Source of the DNA: Clostridium sp. AN503
GTDB taxonomy: Bacteria > Bacillota > Clostridia > Lachnospirales > Lachnospiraceae
DNA length: 64,000 bases
Assembly (NCBI RefSeq): GCF_040719375.1
Contig: NZ_JBFDTP010000002.1
Coordinates: 124,001 to 188,000, forward strand
Reading direction: 5' to 3'
In this document: one piece after another, positions 33,704 through 41,813 of the stretch
Layout of the letters: each line of letters starts with the position of its first letter
Position numbering within the stretch: the stretch's first letter is position 1
Program-made: the position numbers and the translations under genes
Notes under the pieces: generated by a model
Database searches by the model: none
What the model saw: only the letters and a program-made list of their open reading frames with translations
What the model was told of the DNA's origin: nothing

Positions 33704-34204
33704 ATGGATATTCAGTTGAAAAAATGGTCTTTAGAAATGAAAGAAAGCCTTATGGCCATATGCAATGCCGTAGACAGGCAGTATCTGGCTAACAGGCTGC
33801 CCTATCCTTATACGGGTGCGGATGCAGAATGGTGGCTTACTATGGTGGCGGAGCACGATGGACAGGACGGGATTTTTCGTGCGATCATGGCGGACGGTAA
33901 GGTTGTGGGCAACATTACCGTGGAACAGAAATCGGATGTGTATGGCAAGGATGCGGAGCTCGGTTATCTGCTCAATACGGAGGAATGGTCAAAGGGGATC
34001 ATGACCGAGGCCGTCAGGCTCATCTGCGAACTGGCTTTCTCAGAACTGGATATTCTTCGGATCACCGGGCTGGTATATGAGCCGAATACGGCATCCCGCA
34101 GGGTCCTGGAGAAGAATGGGTTTGAATTAGAAGGACTGATGAAAAATGCAGTCGTCAAAGATGATCATATCTATAATCTGTTCATCTATGGAAAGATAAA
34201 ATGA
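33704..34204 (+). CDS. GNAT-family acetyltransferase (RimJ/RimL type)
   Basis: Transfers an acetyl group from acetyl-CoA to an amine, perhaps a protein N-terminus or small molecule. The 166-residue protein shows the GNAT signature ELGYLLNTEEWSKGIMTEA (the CoA-binding loop) and LVYEPNTASRRVLEKNGF. AGGAGG precedes ATG 33704; longer starts lack a ribosome site. Confidence 0.88.
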   Translation: MDIQLKKWSLEMKESLMAICNAVDRQYLANRLPYPYTGADAEWWLTMVAEHDGQDGIFRAIMADGKVVGNITVEQKSDVYGKDAELGYLLNTEEWSKGIMTEAVRLICELAFSELDILRITGLVYEPNTASRRVLEKNGFELEGLMKNAVVKDDHIYNLFIYGKIK

Positions 34205-34225
34205 TTCATTTTATGGAGCGGAAGG

Positions 34226-34275
34226 ACAAGAAGCCAGCCATGTGGGACATGCAGATCCCCAGGCTGGCTTCTTGT
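34226..34275 (+). terminator. Terminator after the acetyltransferase
   Basis: ACAAGAAGCCAGCC (34226-34239) and GGCTGGCTTCTTGT (34262-34275) form a perfect 14-bp stem with a 22-base loop. It separates the acetyltransferase from a convergent small gene and can act in both directions. Confidence 0.8.
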
Positions 34276-34327
34276 AAATAACAGGCCGGTACAGCAGACT
34301 TCGCAGCAATATTTGCCTGCTGAAAGT

Positions 34328-34555
34328 TTACTGGAACATCTCGGTCATTTCCTTAAATAATTCAACATCATCGGCTTTCAGCCGGACGTTGGCGGACAGT
34401 TCTTCTCCCTCTGGGGTGGTCACCTTGAATTCGATCAGGGTTCCTTCTTTTACGCCCTTTTGGTACACGGCGGAGAGGTACTTGGGGAATTTGGGATGGT
34501 TGTTCTTGAAACGGTCCCAGGCAGATTTGAGCTGCAATAATTTCATTGGATTCAT
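34328..34555 (-). CDS. Small conserved hypothetical protein
   Basis: 75 residues from ATG 34555. The sequence has a helix (LLQLKSAWDRFKNNHPKFP), a strand-rich middle (GTLIEFKVTTPEGEEL) and a final helix (LFKEMTEMF). No signal peptide. It looks like a soluble small protein conserved in Clostridia; no function known to me. Only a weak ribosome site is visible. Confidence 0.7.
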   Translation of the reverse strand: MNPMKLLQLKSAWDRFKNNHPKFPKYLSAVYQKGVKEGTLIEFKVTTPEGEELSANVRLKADDVELFKEMTEMFQ

Positions 34556-34696
34556 GTAGTTTTCACTTCTTTCTCTGGTTAAGGTCAACAGTAAGTTTAT
34601 TATTTCCGGATGCTGTATTTTTATTATAGCAGAGACGCGTAAAAAATGCAGCAGCGGATTTTGGCGGCAGAATTATGCGGGAAGGAAAGAAAAGAC

Positions 34697-34725
34697 TTGT
34701 AAAATTAAGGTAAAGTGAGTATGAT
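34697..34725 (+). promoter_or_regulatory. Promoter upstream of MATE gene 2
   Basis: TTGTAA (34697-34702), 17 bases, TATGAT (34720-34725). It lies 76 bases before the start, leaving a short AT-rich leader. Confidence 0.5.
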
Positions 34726-34800
34726 AAAAATCAATTGCATTTTTAGATGATACAACCAAAGCGTATAAAATTCTGATGAGATACAAGGGGATATGATGAG

Positions 34801-36123
34801 ATGATGTTTTCGAGACGAGACTTATTCCGGCTTCTGGGGCCGTTGATCGTGGAGCAGATCCTGGCGGTGCTGGTTGGGATGGTGGATGTGATTATGGTGG
34901 CGGCAGTCGGGGAAGCGGCGGTGTCCGGCGTGGCGCTGGTGGATTCCATCAGCCTGCTGATCATCCAGCTTTTAGCGGCTCTTGCCACGGGGGGAGCGGT
35001 GGTGTGCTCCCAGTATATAGGAAAGCAGCGGCCGGATCAGGCGTGCCACGCGGCGGGACAGCTGATCCTGATCACGGCGGGGTGTTCCGTCCTGTTTACG
35101 GCGGTGGCCCTTTTGGGCAACCGGAATCTGCTGGAGCTGATCTTCGGCAATGCGGAGGAAGCGGTCATGAACAACGCGGCTACTTATTTCTGGTTGACGG
35201 CTCTTTCCTATCCGTTTTTGGCGGTGTACAATTCTGGGGCGGCGCTGTTTCGGTCCATGGGCAATTCCCGGGTCTCCATGATGGCCTCCCTTGTGATGAA
35301 CGGGATCAATATTGTGGGTAATGCCATCTGCATTTACGGGCTGCACATGGGAGTGGAAGGCGTGGCGATCCCTACCCTGATCTCCCGTGTGTTTGCTGCG
35401 GTTTTAATGATGGTTCTGGTGCAGCATCCGGAAAATGTCATCCGCGTGAAGGGGCTATCCCAGCTCAGGCCCGAGTTCTCCATGATCAAAAAGATCCTCA
35501 GCGTGGGCGTGCCCAGCGGATTGGAGAGCGGTATGTTTCAGTTCGGTAAACTTGCATTGCAGAGCCTGGTGTCAACCCTGGGGACGGCATCCATCGCAGG
35601 CTTTGCGGTCGCCAGCAACCTGGTAACCCTGGAATATCTGGCGGGAAATGCGCTGGGTCTGGGACTTATCACGATCGTGGGCCAGTGCGTGGGCGCTAAT
35701 GAGAGAGATCAGGCAAAGGCTTACACGAAAAAACTGCTGGCGCTGAACTATGGGATATTGCTGCTGGTGTGCAGCGTGATGATCCTGGGGAGAGGACCGA
35801 TCGTGGGGATCTACAACCTGTCGCCGGAGGCCGCGGGCCTGGCGGGAAGCCTGATCCTGGTCCATTCCTGCGCCATGGTTGTCTGGCCGCCGGCCTTTGC
35901 ATTGCCCAATACCCTGCGGGCTGGTCTGGATGCCAGGTTTACGATGGTCGTATCTGTATTCTCCATGTGGGCGTTTAGGATCGGGTTTGCGTATCTGTTC
36001 GTGCGGGTCTGGGATCTGGGCGTTATGGGCGTGTGGTATGGGATGTTTATTGACTGGATCTTCCGGGCGGCGGTGTTTGTGTGGAGGTTCCGCGGGTTTA
36101 CAAAGCGGGTGCGGCAGGTGTAA
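34801..36123 (+). CDS. MATE-family efflux transporter 2
   Basis: 440-residue multidrug/metabolite exporter with 12 hydrophobic segments in two MatE repeats (LFRLLGPLIVEQILAVLVGM at the N-terminus; VPSGLESGMFQFGKLALQSL opening the second half). It belongs to a different branch than the exporter at 29.9 kb. It has no regulator gene beside it. A PemK-like gene follows after 20 bases. Confidence 0.93.
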   Translation: MMFSRRDLFRLLGPLIVEQILAVLVGMVDVIMVAAVGEAAVSGVALVDSISLLIIQLLAALATGGAVVCSQYIGKQRPDQACHAAGQLILITAGCSVLFTAVALLGNRNLLELIFGNAEEAVMNNAATYFWLTALSYPFLAVYNSGAALFRSMGNSRVSMMASLVMNGINIVGNAICIYGLHMGVEGVAIPTLISRVFAAVLMMVLVQHPENVIRVKGLSQLRPEFSMIKKILSVGVPSGLESGMFQFGKLALQSLVSTLGTASIAGFAVASNLVTLEYLAGNALGLGLITIVGQCVGANERDQAKAYTKKLLALNYGILLLVCSVMILGRGPIVGIYNLSPEAAGLAGSLILVHSCAMVVWPPAFALPNTLRAGLDARFTMVVSVFSMWAFRIGFAYLFVRVWDLGVMGVWYGMFIDWIFRAAVFVWRFRGFTKRVRQV

Positions 36124-36143
36124 ACGCGAGGGGAGGAGAATGT

Positions 36144-36716
36144 ATGAAAATTGAATTAGTGCAGGCACAAAAAATGCTTGAGTGGTTAAAGACTAAATTA
36201 TATTTAGATGCGGTGTCAAGTAATGCAAAAGCAAGAGCTATAAAACGAGGACAGGTATACCGGTGTAATTTTGGTTGTGGAATTGGAAGCGAGATGCAGA
36301 AAGAGCGTCCAGCAGTAATTATTCAAAATGATATTGGAAACAATAGATCAGGCAATACCATAGTACTTCCAATTACTCATGATACAAGTTCCCTGCCCTG
36401 TGTCGCAGATATTACTCCGGTAGTGGATGCATCGGGTAATCTTATACTTGATGGACAGGCAAATGCGTCAAATATAATGTGTGTAAGCAAAGCGAGACTA
36501 GGTGATTTTGTGTGCACAATATCATCGAAAGATATGAAGAAGATAGATGAAGCTATTGCCAGGACTGTTGGTTTAATGGGATATTATTCAGATTTGACCA
36601 AAAAACTTGCGGATAAAATATCATATATTGAGCGCATTAAAGAAGAACGAAACAGGGCGCAGGACGAACTGGCAGCTTTGAAATTAACGCTTGACAAACC
36701 CACGGATAGCAATTAG
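36144..36716 (+). CDS. PemK/MazF-family toxin-like protein
   Basis: Endoribonuclease-type toxin fold. The 190-residue protein has a 33-residue helical lead, then the PemK core: RGQVYRCNFG, QKERPAVIIQND, TIVLPIT and the C-terminal strand MCVSKARLGDFVC. It continues with a coiled-coil-like tail (about 140-190) that ordinary 110-residue MazF proteins lack. No antitoxin gene is adjacent: upstream is the MATE gene and downstream three hairpins. AT-rich compared with its neighbours. GGAGG precedes ATG 36144. Extended solitary PemK proteins occur in Clostridia; whether they are toxic is uncertain. Confidence 0.82.
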   Translation: MKIELVQAQKMLEWLKTKLYLDAVSSNAKARAIKRGQVYRCNFGCGIGSEMQKERPAVIIQNDIGNNRSGNTIVLPITHDTSSLPCVADITPVVDASGNLILDGQANASNIMCVSKARLGDFVCTISSKDMKKIDEAIARTVGLMGYYSDLTKKLADKISYIERIKEERNRAQDELAALKLTLDKPTDSN

Positions 36717-36774
36717 AATGAAATTACAAAGAAGTCCTTTCCGGGAGTGAAAGGAATATATGATTTATTCAAAG

Positions 36775-36801
36775 AAAAGGGACTTGGGACAAGTTCCTTT
36801 T
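36775..36801 (+). terminator. Terminator of the PemK-like gene
   Basis: AAAAGGGACTTG pairs with CAAGTTCCTTTT across GGA, with one G-T pair, and runs into a T-run (36798-36802). Confidence 0.7.
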
Positions 36802-36847
36802 TATGTGTATGAGAAAAAGAAAAGCTGCATATTCTTTAATACAAAGT

Positions 36848-36872
36848 AATTTCAAACAGGACGTTTGAAATT
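36848..36872. repeat. 10-bp inverted repeat
   Basis: AATTTCAAAC (36848-36857) and GTTTGAAATT (36863-36872) are exact inverted copies with spacer AGGAC. It is the second of three hairpins in this gap. Confidence 0.55.
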
Positions 36873-36879
36873 GTAATGA

Positions 36880-36919
36880 AAAGGGACTGCCACAAGAAGT
36901 TTTTGTGTGCAGTCCCTTT
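36880..36919. terminator. Hairpin beside the convergent MarR gene
   Basis: AAAGGGACTGC (36880-36890) pairs with GCAGTCCCTTT (36909-36919), with CACA/TGTG adding to the stem. Read leftward it ends the MarR gene. Confidence 0.7.
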
Positions 36920-36948
36920 CTGCATACTTTTGTAAACAAGGCGGGGAT

Positions 36949-37488
36949 TCAGGGGTTGATCCTGACCAGCTCCGCCGGTTCGCCGGTTTCCTGCTTTTTT
37001 AAAACGCGCTGCCGTTCGTTCATCTGTGCGATGAGGCTTTCGGCGTTGTAGTTCAGCATTTCTGTGAATTTCTTTATATATTCTTCTGGTACTTCATCCA
37101 GGATCTCAAAGGATTTTTTGAAACGGCGTTCCCACAGGGAATCTACGTATTCCTGGTAAACCTGGCGTCCTAAGGGGGAGGCTTTGATGATAATGTCCTT
37201 TTTGTTGTTGACGCTGCGGTATCTTTCTAAAAGGCCCTTTTCTTCCATCTTTTTGACGTTCTTGGAGAAGGCGCTGGGAGAGATGCCCAGACGGTTGGCT
37301 ACTTCCGCCATCTTCTGGTTCTTTTCCTCGTTTTCCAGGATATATTCTAATACCTGGATCTGGGCGACGGAACAGGGGACGGAGGTGTCGTGGAAGCCCT
37401 GGCTGGTATATACCTGTCCGTATATGTTGACGTAAAAGATCAAGCTCTCTATAAAGGCCCTGTATTTTCCAAGCCATTCTAACTGCAT
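36949..37488 (-). CDS. MarR-family regulator 2
   Basis: 179-residue winged-helix regulator, with EVANRLGISPSAFSKNVKKM as recognition region (about 65-85) and a long C-terminal helix pair. It is divergent from the membrane hydrolase gene, the usual arrangement for a repressor of its neighbour. On the minus strand TATAAT (37546-37541) with an upstream TG is a likely -10. The gene starts with ATG 37488. Confidence 0.9.
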   Translation of the reverse strand: MQLEWLGKYRAFIESLIFYVNIYGQVYTSQGFHDTSVPCSVAQIQVLEYILENEEKNQKMAEVANRLGISPSAFSKNVKKMEEKGLLERYRSVNNKKDIIIKASPLGRQVYQEYVDSLWERRFKKSFEILDEVPEEYIKKFTEMLNYNAESLIAQMNERQRVLKKQETGEPAELVRINP

Positions 37489-37748
37489 GTTTTGCCACCT
37501 GCCTTTCTGCCGGTTATACCTGAGGATATCGAGTGTCCATATTATAACACAAAATATGTATTCGCGCTATGCTGCCATTATCTGAATTTTCGCATAACAT
37601 GTTGATATTACTGTATTTGTATATAGTAAACAAAAAAAGTGCGTAAAATTTGTATCTTTATACGTTGAAATTATTTTCCATAGAAAGTAAAATTATTTCC
37701 ATAGGCAACTATATTTACGTGAAAATCACGAAAGGGGGTAACAGGTTT

Positions 37749-39659
37749 ATGAAACCAGCTAAGACAAAGAGGTGGCTCTGCATTGCATTTGCGCTGATCC
37801 TGGTGGGGAGTGTGGCAGCGGCAGTTCTGCAGACCAGTTCAGGTAAGGTGCAGGTGAAGGATATCAACCTGATGACGGAGAATCATCAGTATATCCATGC
37901 CCTTGCATTTATCCCAAAGGAGGCGTCGGAGGAGAATAAGGTGCCTCTGGTAGTGACCAGCCATGGATGGCTGAACAGCGCGGAGGTGCAGGACGCGGCT
38001 TCGATCGAGCTTTCCCGGAGGGGGATCGCGGTGATCGCCATGGACGCCTACGGGCACGGACTGTCCAGCAGCCTGGATGTGGGGATTGATTCGGATTCTG
38101 CCAACTATGGCCAGGGCATGGTGGCCCTGGTGGAGTATGCGGCCAGCGGGATCATGAACTATGTGGATACGGACCGGATCGGCGTCATGGGCCATTCCAT
38201 GGGCGGACGTGCGGCAAAAAATACGGCGATCCACTACAGCAACCTGTATAACGCGGCGATTGAAGCGGCCAAGGCGCCGGATTCTGACGGAGGCGTGGAG
38301 ATAACTCCGGCGGAACAGGCGTATGCGGACTCCCAGATGAAGATCTGCGCATCCCTGCCTACGGGACAGTCGCCGGGAAGCCTTGCGGACTGGAGTGCGA
38401 TCCGCTGCAATATGGGATTTCTCTATGGACTTTTAGAAGAGGGCGGTTATGGAAGCACCACCGGCACCGCCAATCTGCTGGGTTCTTCTAAGGAAGCCTT
38501 AGATATGGTGAACAGTTCAGATCCCAGCGTGACCAGCGTGGAGGAGGGCGTGTTCTACGGCGATAAGGAAGCAGGGACACTGCGTGTCCTTTACCAGCCC
38601 TACGTCACCCATCCGTTGATCCATTTTGACCCGGCATCCACGAAGGATGTGGTAGAATTCTTTACATACTGCCTGAATGTTGACACTGGCTTGAGCAGTA
38701 CAAACCAGGTATTCCTGATAAAAGAGTTCTGCAATCTGATCGCCATGATCGGACTGCTGATGCTGATCGTGCCGTTCTGTGACCTGCTGCTGGCATGTCC
38801 CTGCTTCGCAGACCTGCGCGGCGTGGAAGGACCGAAGGTCCCGGCACTGGATCAGAAGCGGAAAAAGGCGTTCTGGATCGGCTGGGTGCTCTGCGGGGCT
38901 ATGTCATTCTTGTTCGCTGTGATCGCCACGGTCACGGTGCCGTCGCTGGATGCCACAAAGAACCATGGATTTTTCATGAGCAACTGGACCTTCTTTGCGG
39001 CGCCGACTATGAACACGGTGGCGGTGTGGACCGGGCTGAGCGCGGTATGGACGTTCTTCTGGTTCTTCTTTAACTATAAGAAGGATAAGGCGGCGGGAAT
39101 CCGCAGCGATGGGATGATCGGCTTAAAGATCACAGGGAAGAAACTGCTTAAGACCATTGCATTTTCCGCAGGCGTGGTAGGCATGATCTATATTGTGGTC
39201 TGGTTCTGCAAATGGGCCTTTAACACAGATTTCCGGTTCTGGACTCCGGCGTTTAAGACCTTTGACGTGGGTCATCTGTTCTACTTCATCCAGTACCTGC
39301 CGATCTTCTTTGCATTTTACTTTGGCAATGCCCTGATCGTAAATGGGGCGGGCCGGTTTGAGGGAATGAACGGGCGGAAGAACCTCTTTATCCTGGGACT
39401 GGGCAATATTCTCGGCTGCACGCTTTTATGGGCGCTGCAGTACGGTAAGTTCCTTCTGACCGGAACGGTCATTTGGGGACCGAGCTGGATCAATGTGCTG
39501 GTGATCGTGTTCTGCGTCTGGCAGTTGTTCCTGGCTCCGTACCTGCTGCGGGCGATCTATAAGCGCACGGGGAATAACTGGGCAGGTCCGCTGATCGTTT
39601 CCAGCCTGTATGTGCTCTGTGGTATTATGAATACAGCGATCCACAGTACGGTGCTGTAG
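37749..39659 (+). CDS. Alpha/beta hydrolase with polytopic membrane domain
   Basis: 636 residues. An N-terminal signal anchor (about 8-28) leads to an alpha/beta hydrolase domain (40-310), with SHGW near the oxyanion position and nucleophile Ser150 in GHSMGG. From about 330 onward follow roughly seven membrane segments (LIKEFCNLIAMIGLLMLIVP through the C-terminus). The catalytic part should face outside. Such dienelactone-hydrolase-like/membrane fusions occur in Lachnospiraceae but have no assigned substrate. GGGGG precedes ATG 37749. The divergent MarR gene suggests induction by a toxic ester or lipid. Confidence 0.82.
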   Translation: MKPAKTKRWLCIAFALILVGSVAAAVLQTSSGKVQVKDINLMTENHQYIHALAFIPKEASEENKVPLVVTSHGWLNSAEVQDAASIELSRRGIAVIAMDAYGHGLSSSLDVGIDSDSANYGQGMVALVEYAASGIMNYVDTDRIGVMGHSMGGRAAKNTAIHYSNLYNAAIEAAKAPDSDGGVEITPAEQAYADSQMKICASLPTGQSPGSLADWSAIRCNMGFLYGLLEEGGYGSTTGTANLLGSSKEALDMVNSSDPSVTSVEEGVFYGDKEAGTLRVLYQPYVTHPLIHFDPASTKDVVEFFTYCLNVDTGLSSTNQVFLIKEFCNLIAMIGLLMLIVPFCDLLLACPCFADLRGVEGPKVPALDQKRKKAFWIGWVLCGAMSFLFAVIATVTVPSLDATKNHGFFMSNWTFFAAPTMNTVAVWTGLSAVWTFFWFFFNYKKDKAAGIRSDGMIGLKITGKKLLKTIAFSAGVVGMIYIVVWFCKWAFNTDFRFWTPAFKTFDVGHLFYFIQYLPIFFAFYFGNALIVNGAGRFEGMNGRKNLFILGLGNILGCTLLWALQYGKFLLTGTVIWGPSWINVLVIVFCVWQLFLAPYLLRAIYKRTGNNWAGPLIVSSLYVLCGIMNTAIHSTVL

Positions 39660-39691
39660 ACTGATCTATATGATTGAAAAGTAGGATTTAA

Positions 39692-39731
39692 AAGGCCGCA
39701 AAGTCAGATGGATATATGACTTTGCGGCCTT
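39692..39731. terminator. Strong terminator after the hydrolase gene
   Basis: A 15-bp perfect stem (39692-39706 with 39717-39731, GGCCGCAAAGTCA core), AAAA before it and TATAATTTTT after it, so it can stop transcription from both sides. Confidence 0.85.
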
Positions 39732-39798
39732 ATAATTTTTGAATCGGGGGAACGTTTTATGAATTAAAATGCCTGGCGGGGAGTGCCATGTCCTGCGG

Positions 39799-40452
39799 TT
39801 AAACAGCGTTTGGTGATTTTTCATTGCCGGACTGCAAAGTCTGCATAAGGGCATAGAAATGTTCCGGTTTCCCGGTGCTGAAATATTCATACCACGCTTC
39901 CAGGGTGTCCGGCTTAAAAACTTCTAAATGTTCTATAATCTGTTTCGCCCACATCAATGCGCCGGTGGAACCGGCAGTGACCAGGTTGTGATCCGATACA
40001 GCTGGCTGGTCTATGTAAAAGGGCTGCCCCTGATAGCCAGGAGAAAACATTTCCAGAAATCCCGGTCCGTTGCTGGTATGAGGACGCTGATTCAACAGAC
40101 CCAGATTGGCAAGGGCAGCGGTTGCCCCACAGATTGCGCAAACGAAACCGCCTGACGCGAGAAATTCACCTGCTTTTTCGATGACAGCGCCATGCTTTGG
40201 GTCGTTCCATGTATCTGCGCCCGGTAAAATCAGCACGCTCGTTTCATTCACAGCCATATCGTCTATTAAGCAGTCCGGTATGATGGTCAGCCCGCCCATT
40301 GTATGGATTGGCTCTTTGGAATGACTGACCGTTTTGAGCGATATGCGCGGAGCGTCCTTTTTGAAAAACCTGCCGGAATTCAGCTCCGCAGTAACATGGC
40401 CCAGCTCCCAGTCCGCCAAAGTATCAAGAATATAAACATAAATGGTAAACAT
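39799..40452 (-). CDS. DJ-1/PfpI-family protein
   Basis: 217-residue class I glutamine-amidotransferase-like protein. The nucleophile elbow AICGATAAL supplies the Cys, and VLILPGAD the upstream glycine loop. The family includes protein/glyoxal deglycases, chaperones and peptidases. It is divergent from a WYL regulator, a common pairing in Firmicutes, in which the regulator controls the PfpI gene. Confidence 0.88.
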   Translation of the reverse strand: MFTIYVYILDTLADWELGHVTAELNSGRFFKKDAPRISLKTVSHSKEPIHTMGGLTIIPDCLIDDMAVNETSVLILPGADTWNDPKHGAVIEKAGEFLASGGFVCAICGATAALANLGLLNQRPHTSNGPGFLEMFSPGYQGQPFYIDQPAVSDHNLVTAGSTGALMWAKQIIEHLEVFKPDTLEAWYEYFSTGKPEHFYALMQTLQSGNEKSPNAV

Positions 40453-40620
40453 AATCTTCCTCCGATTTCAGATCCAATTTCATTCTTTCATTGATTTGTT
40501 TTCGTTTTTATTGTACCATGTAATTGTTGACAGCAGTATGGCAGCAATTGAATGGCTATCATTATTTTGCTGTCACAATAGGTTATAATCTTGGAATCTT
40601 GTCAGAAAGGAGATCAGCAG

Positions 40621-41553
40621 ATGAAAGTAGACAGGCTTGTCAGCATTATTATGATACTTCTTGATAAAAAACGAATCGGTGCGCGGGAATTGGCGGATAT
40701 GTTTGAAGTCTCCACGCGCACGATCTACCGCGATGTAGATGCGATCAATATGGCTGGGATTCCCGTGCGTTCCACGCCGGGAGTGGGCGGTGGCTTTGAG
40801 ATCATGCAGGAATACAAGCTTGATAAGAAGGTCTTTTCTACTGATGATCTTTCTGCGCTTCTCATGGGGCTTTCCAGTCTTTCGGGCATGGTGAGGGGCG
40901 AGGAGCTGGTACATGCGCTGGCAAAGGTTAAGAGTTTCATTCCCGCGGACAGGGCAAAAGACATTGAACTAAAGGTAAATCAGATCTGTATCGATTTAAG
41001 TTCCTGGACAGGCAACAGAAACATACAGCCGTATTTGGAAACTATCAAAGCAGCTTTGCAGGAAAGCAGGCTGCTGACCTTTGAGTATATCGCCCACCAC
41101 GGTAATAGAACGGCGCGGACAGTCGAGCCATATCAGCTTGTACTAAAAAGCAGTCATTGGTATTTGCAGGGGTATTGCCGTGAAAGGAATGATTTTCGCT
41201 TATTCCGGCTTTCACGCATGGCGGATCTGCAGATCCTGGAGAAAACATTTATTCCGCGGGATTATGAAAAACCGGTTTTGGACTTTGCGGATATGTGGGA
41301 GACGATGCATACAAAGGTCAAGCTCCGCGTTCATGGGTCGGTGATAGACAGAGTGCTTGATTTTTGCACGTATGAGGATATTTCGCCGGATGGGGATGAG
41401 TATTATATTGTCAGTTTTCCTTTTGTAGAGAATGAATACCACTATCATATACTTCTTGGTTTTGGGGAGAAGTGCGAGTGTCTGGGTCCGCCGCATGTGC
41501 GTGAGGAAATGAAGCGGAGAGTGATGGCGGTGGCTGCGGTGTATGGAGATTGA
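40621..41553 (+). CDS. YafY-type HTH/WYL-domain regulator
   Basis: 310-residue transcription factor with an N-terminal DeoR-like winged helix (1-60, RIGARELADMFEVSTRTIYRD) and a WYL ligand-binding domain (about 140-215, ending SHWYLQGYCRERNDFRLFRL). AAAGGAG precedes ATG 40621. WYL proteins sense nucleic acid or small ligands. It faces away from the PfpI gene across a 168-base gap. Confidence 0.92.
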   Translation: MKVDRLVSIIMILLDKKRIGARELADMFEVSTRTIYRDVDAINMAGIPVRSTPGVGGGFEIMQEYKLDKKVFSTDDLSALLMGLSSLSGMVRGEELVHALAKVKSFIPADRAKDIELKVNQICIDLSSWTGNRNIQPYLETIKAALQESRLLTFEYIAHHGNRTARTVEPYQLVLKSSHWYLQGYCRERNDFRLFRLSRMADLQILEKTFIPRDYEKPVLDFADMWETMHTKVKLRVHGSVIDRVLDFCTYEDISPDGDEYYIVSFPFVENEYHYHILLGFGEKCECLGPPHVREEMKRRVMAVAAVYGD

Positions 41554-41586
41554 AGTGGCGGGGGGATGGTTAAACCGTGACGACAA
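41549..41586. repeat. Left flank repeats of the AAA/KilA-N island
   Basis: ATTGAAGTGG (41549-41558) and GTGACGACAA (41577-41586). Both 10-mers recur in the same order right of the island, at 44921-44930 and 45022-45031. They could be duplication scars of insertion, or chance. Confidence 0.4.
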
Positions 41587-41695
41587 GATTCGACAATAAT
41601 AGCCTGGATTAGATAATATAATATGTCGAGTATTAACGTTTTCGCCTGAAAACAGCTAGGTGTTACTAAAAATCTTTACATGGATAGCATTATGG

Positions 41696-41725
41696 TGGAC
41701 ACAGGTAAGAAAATTGTGGTAAAAT
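41696..41725 (+). promoter_or_regulatory. Promoter of the AAA ATPase gene
   Basis: TGGACA (41696-41701), 18 bases, TAAAAT (41720-41725) with upstream TG. The rest of 41587-41813 is AT-rich without a gene. Confidence 0.5.
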
Positions 41726-41813
41726 AGGATAAAAATGAAAACAATAAATTTTATACTTACTCTATTAATTGGGAAAGACGAACTCATTGATATATGAAAA
41801 AGGGAGAAATACA

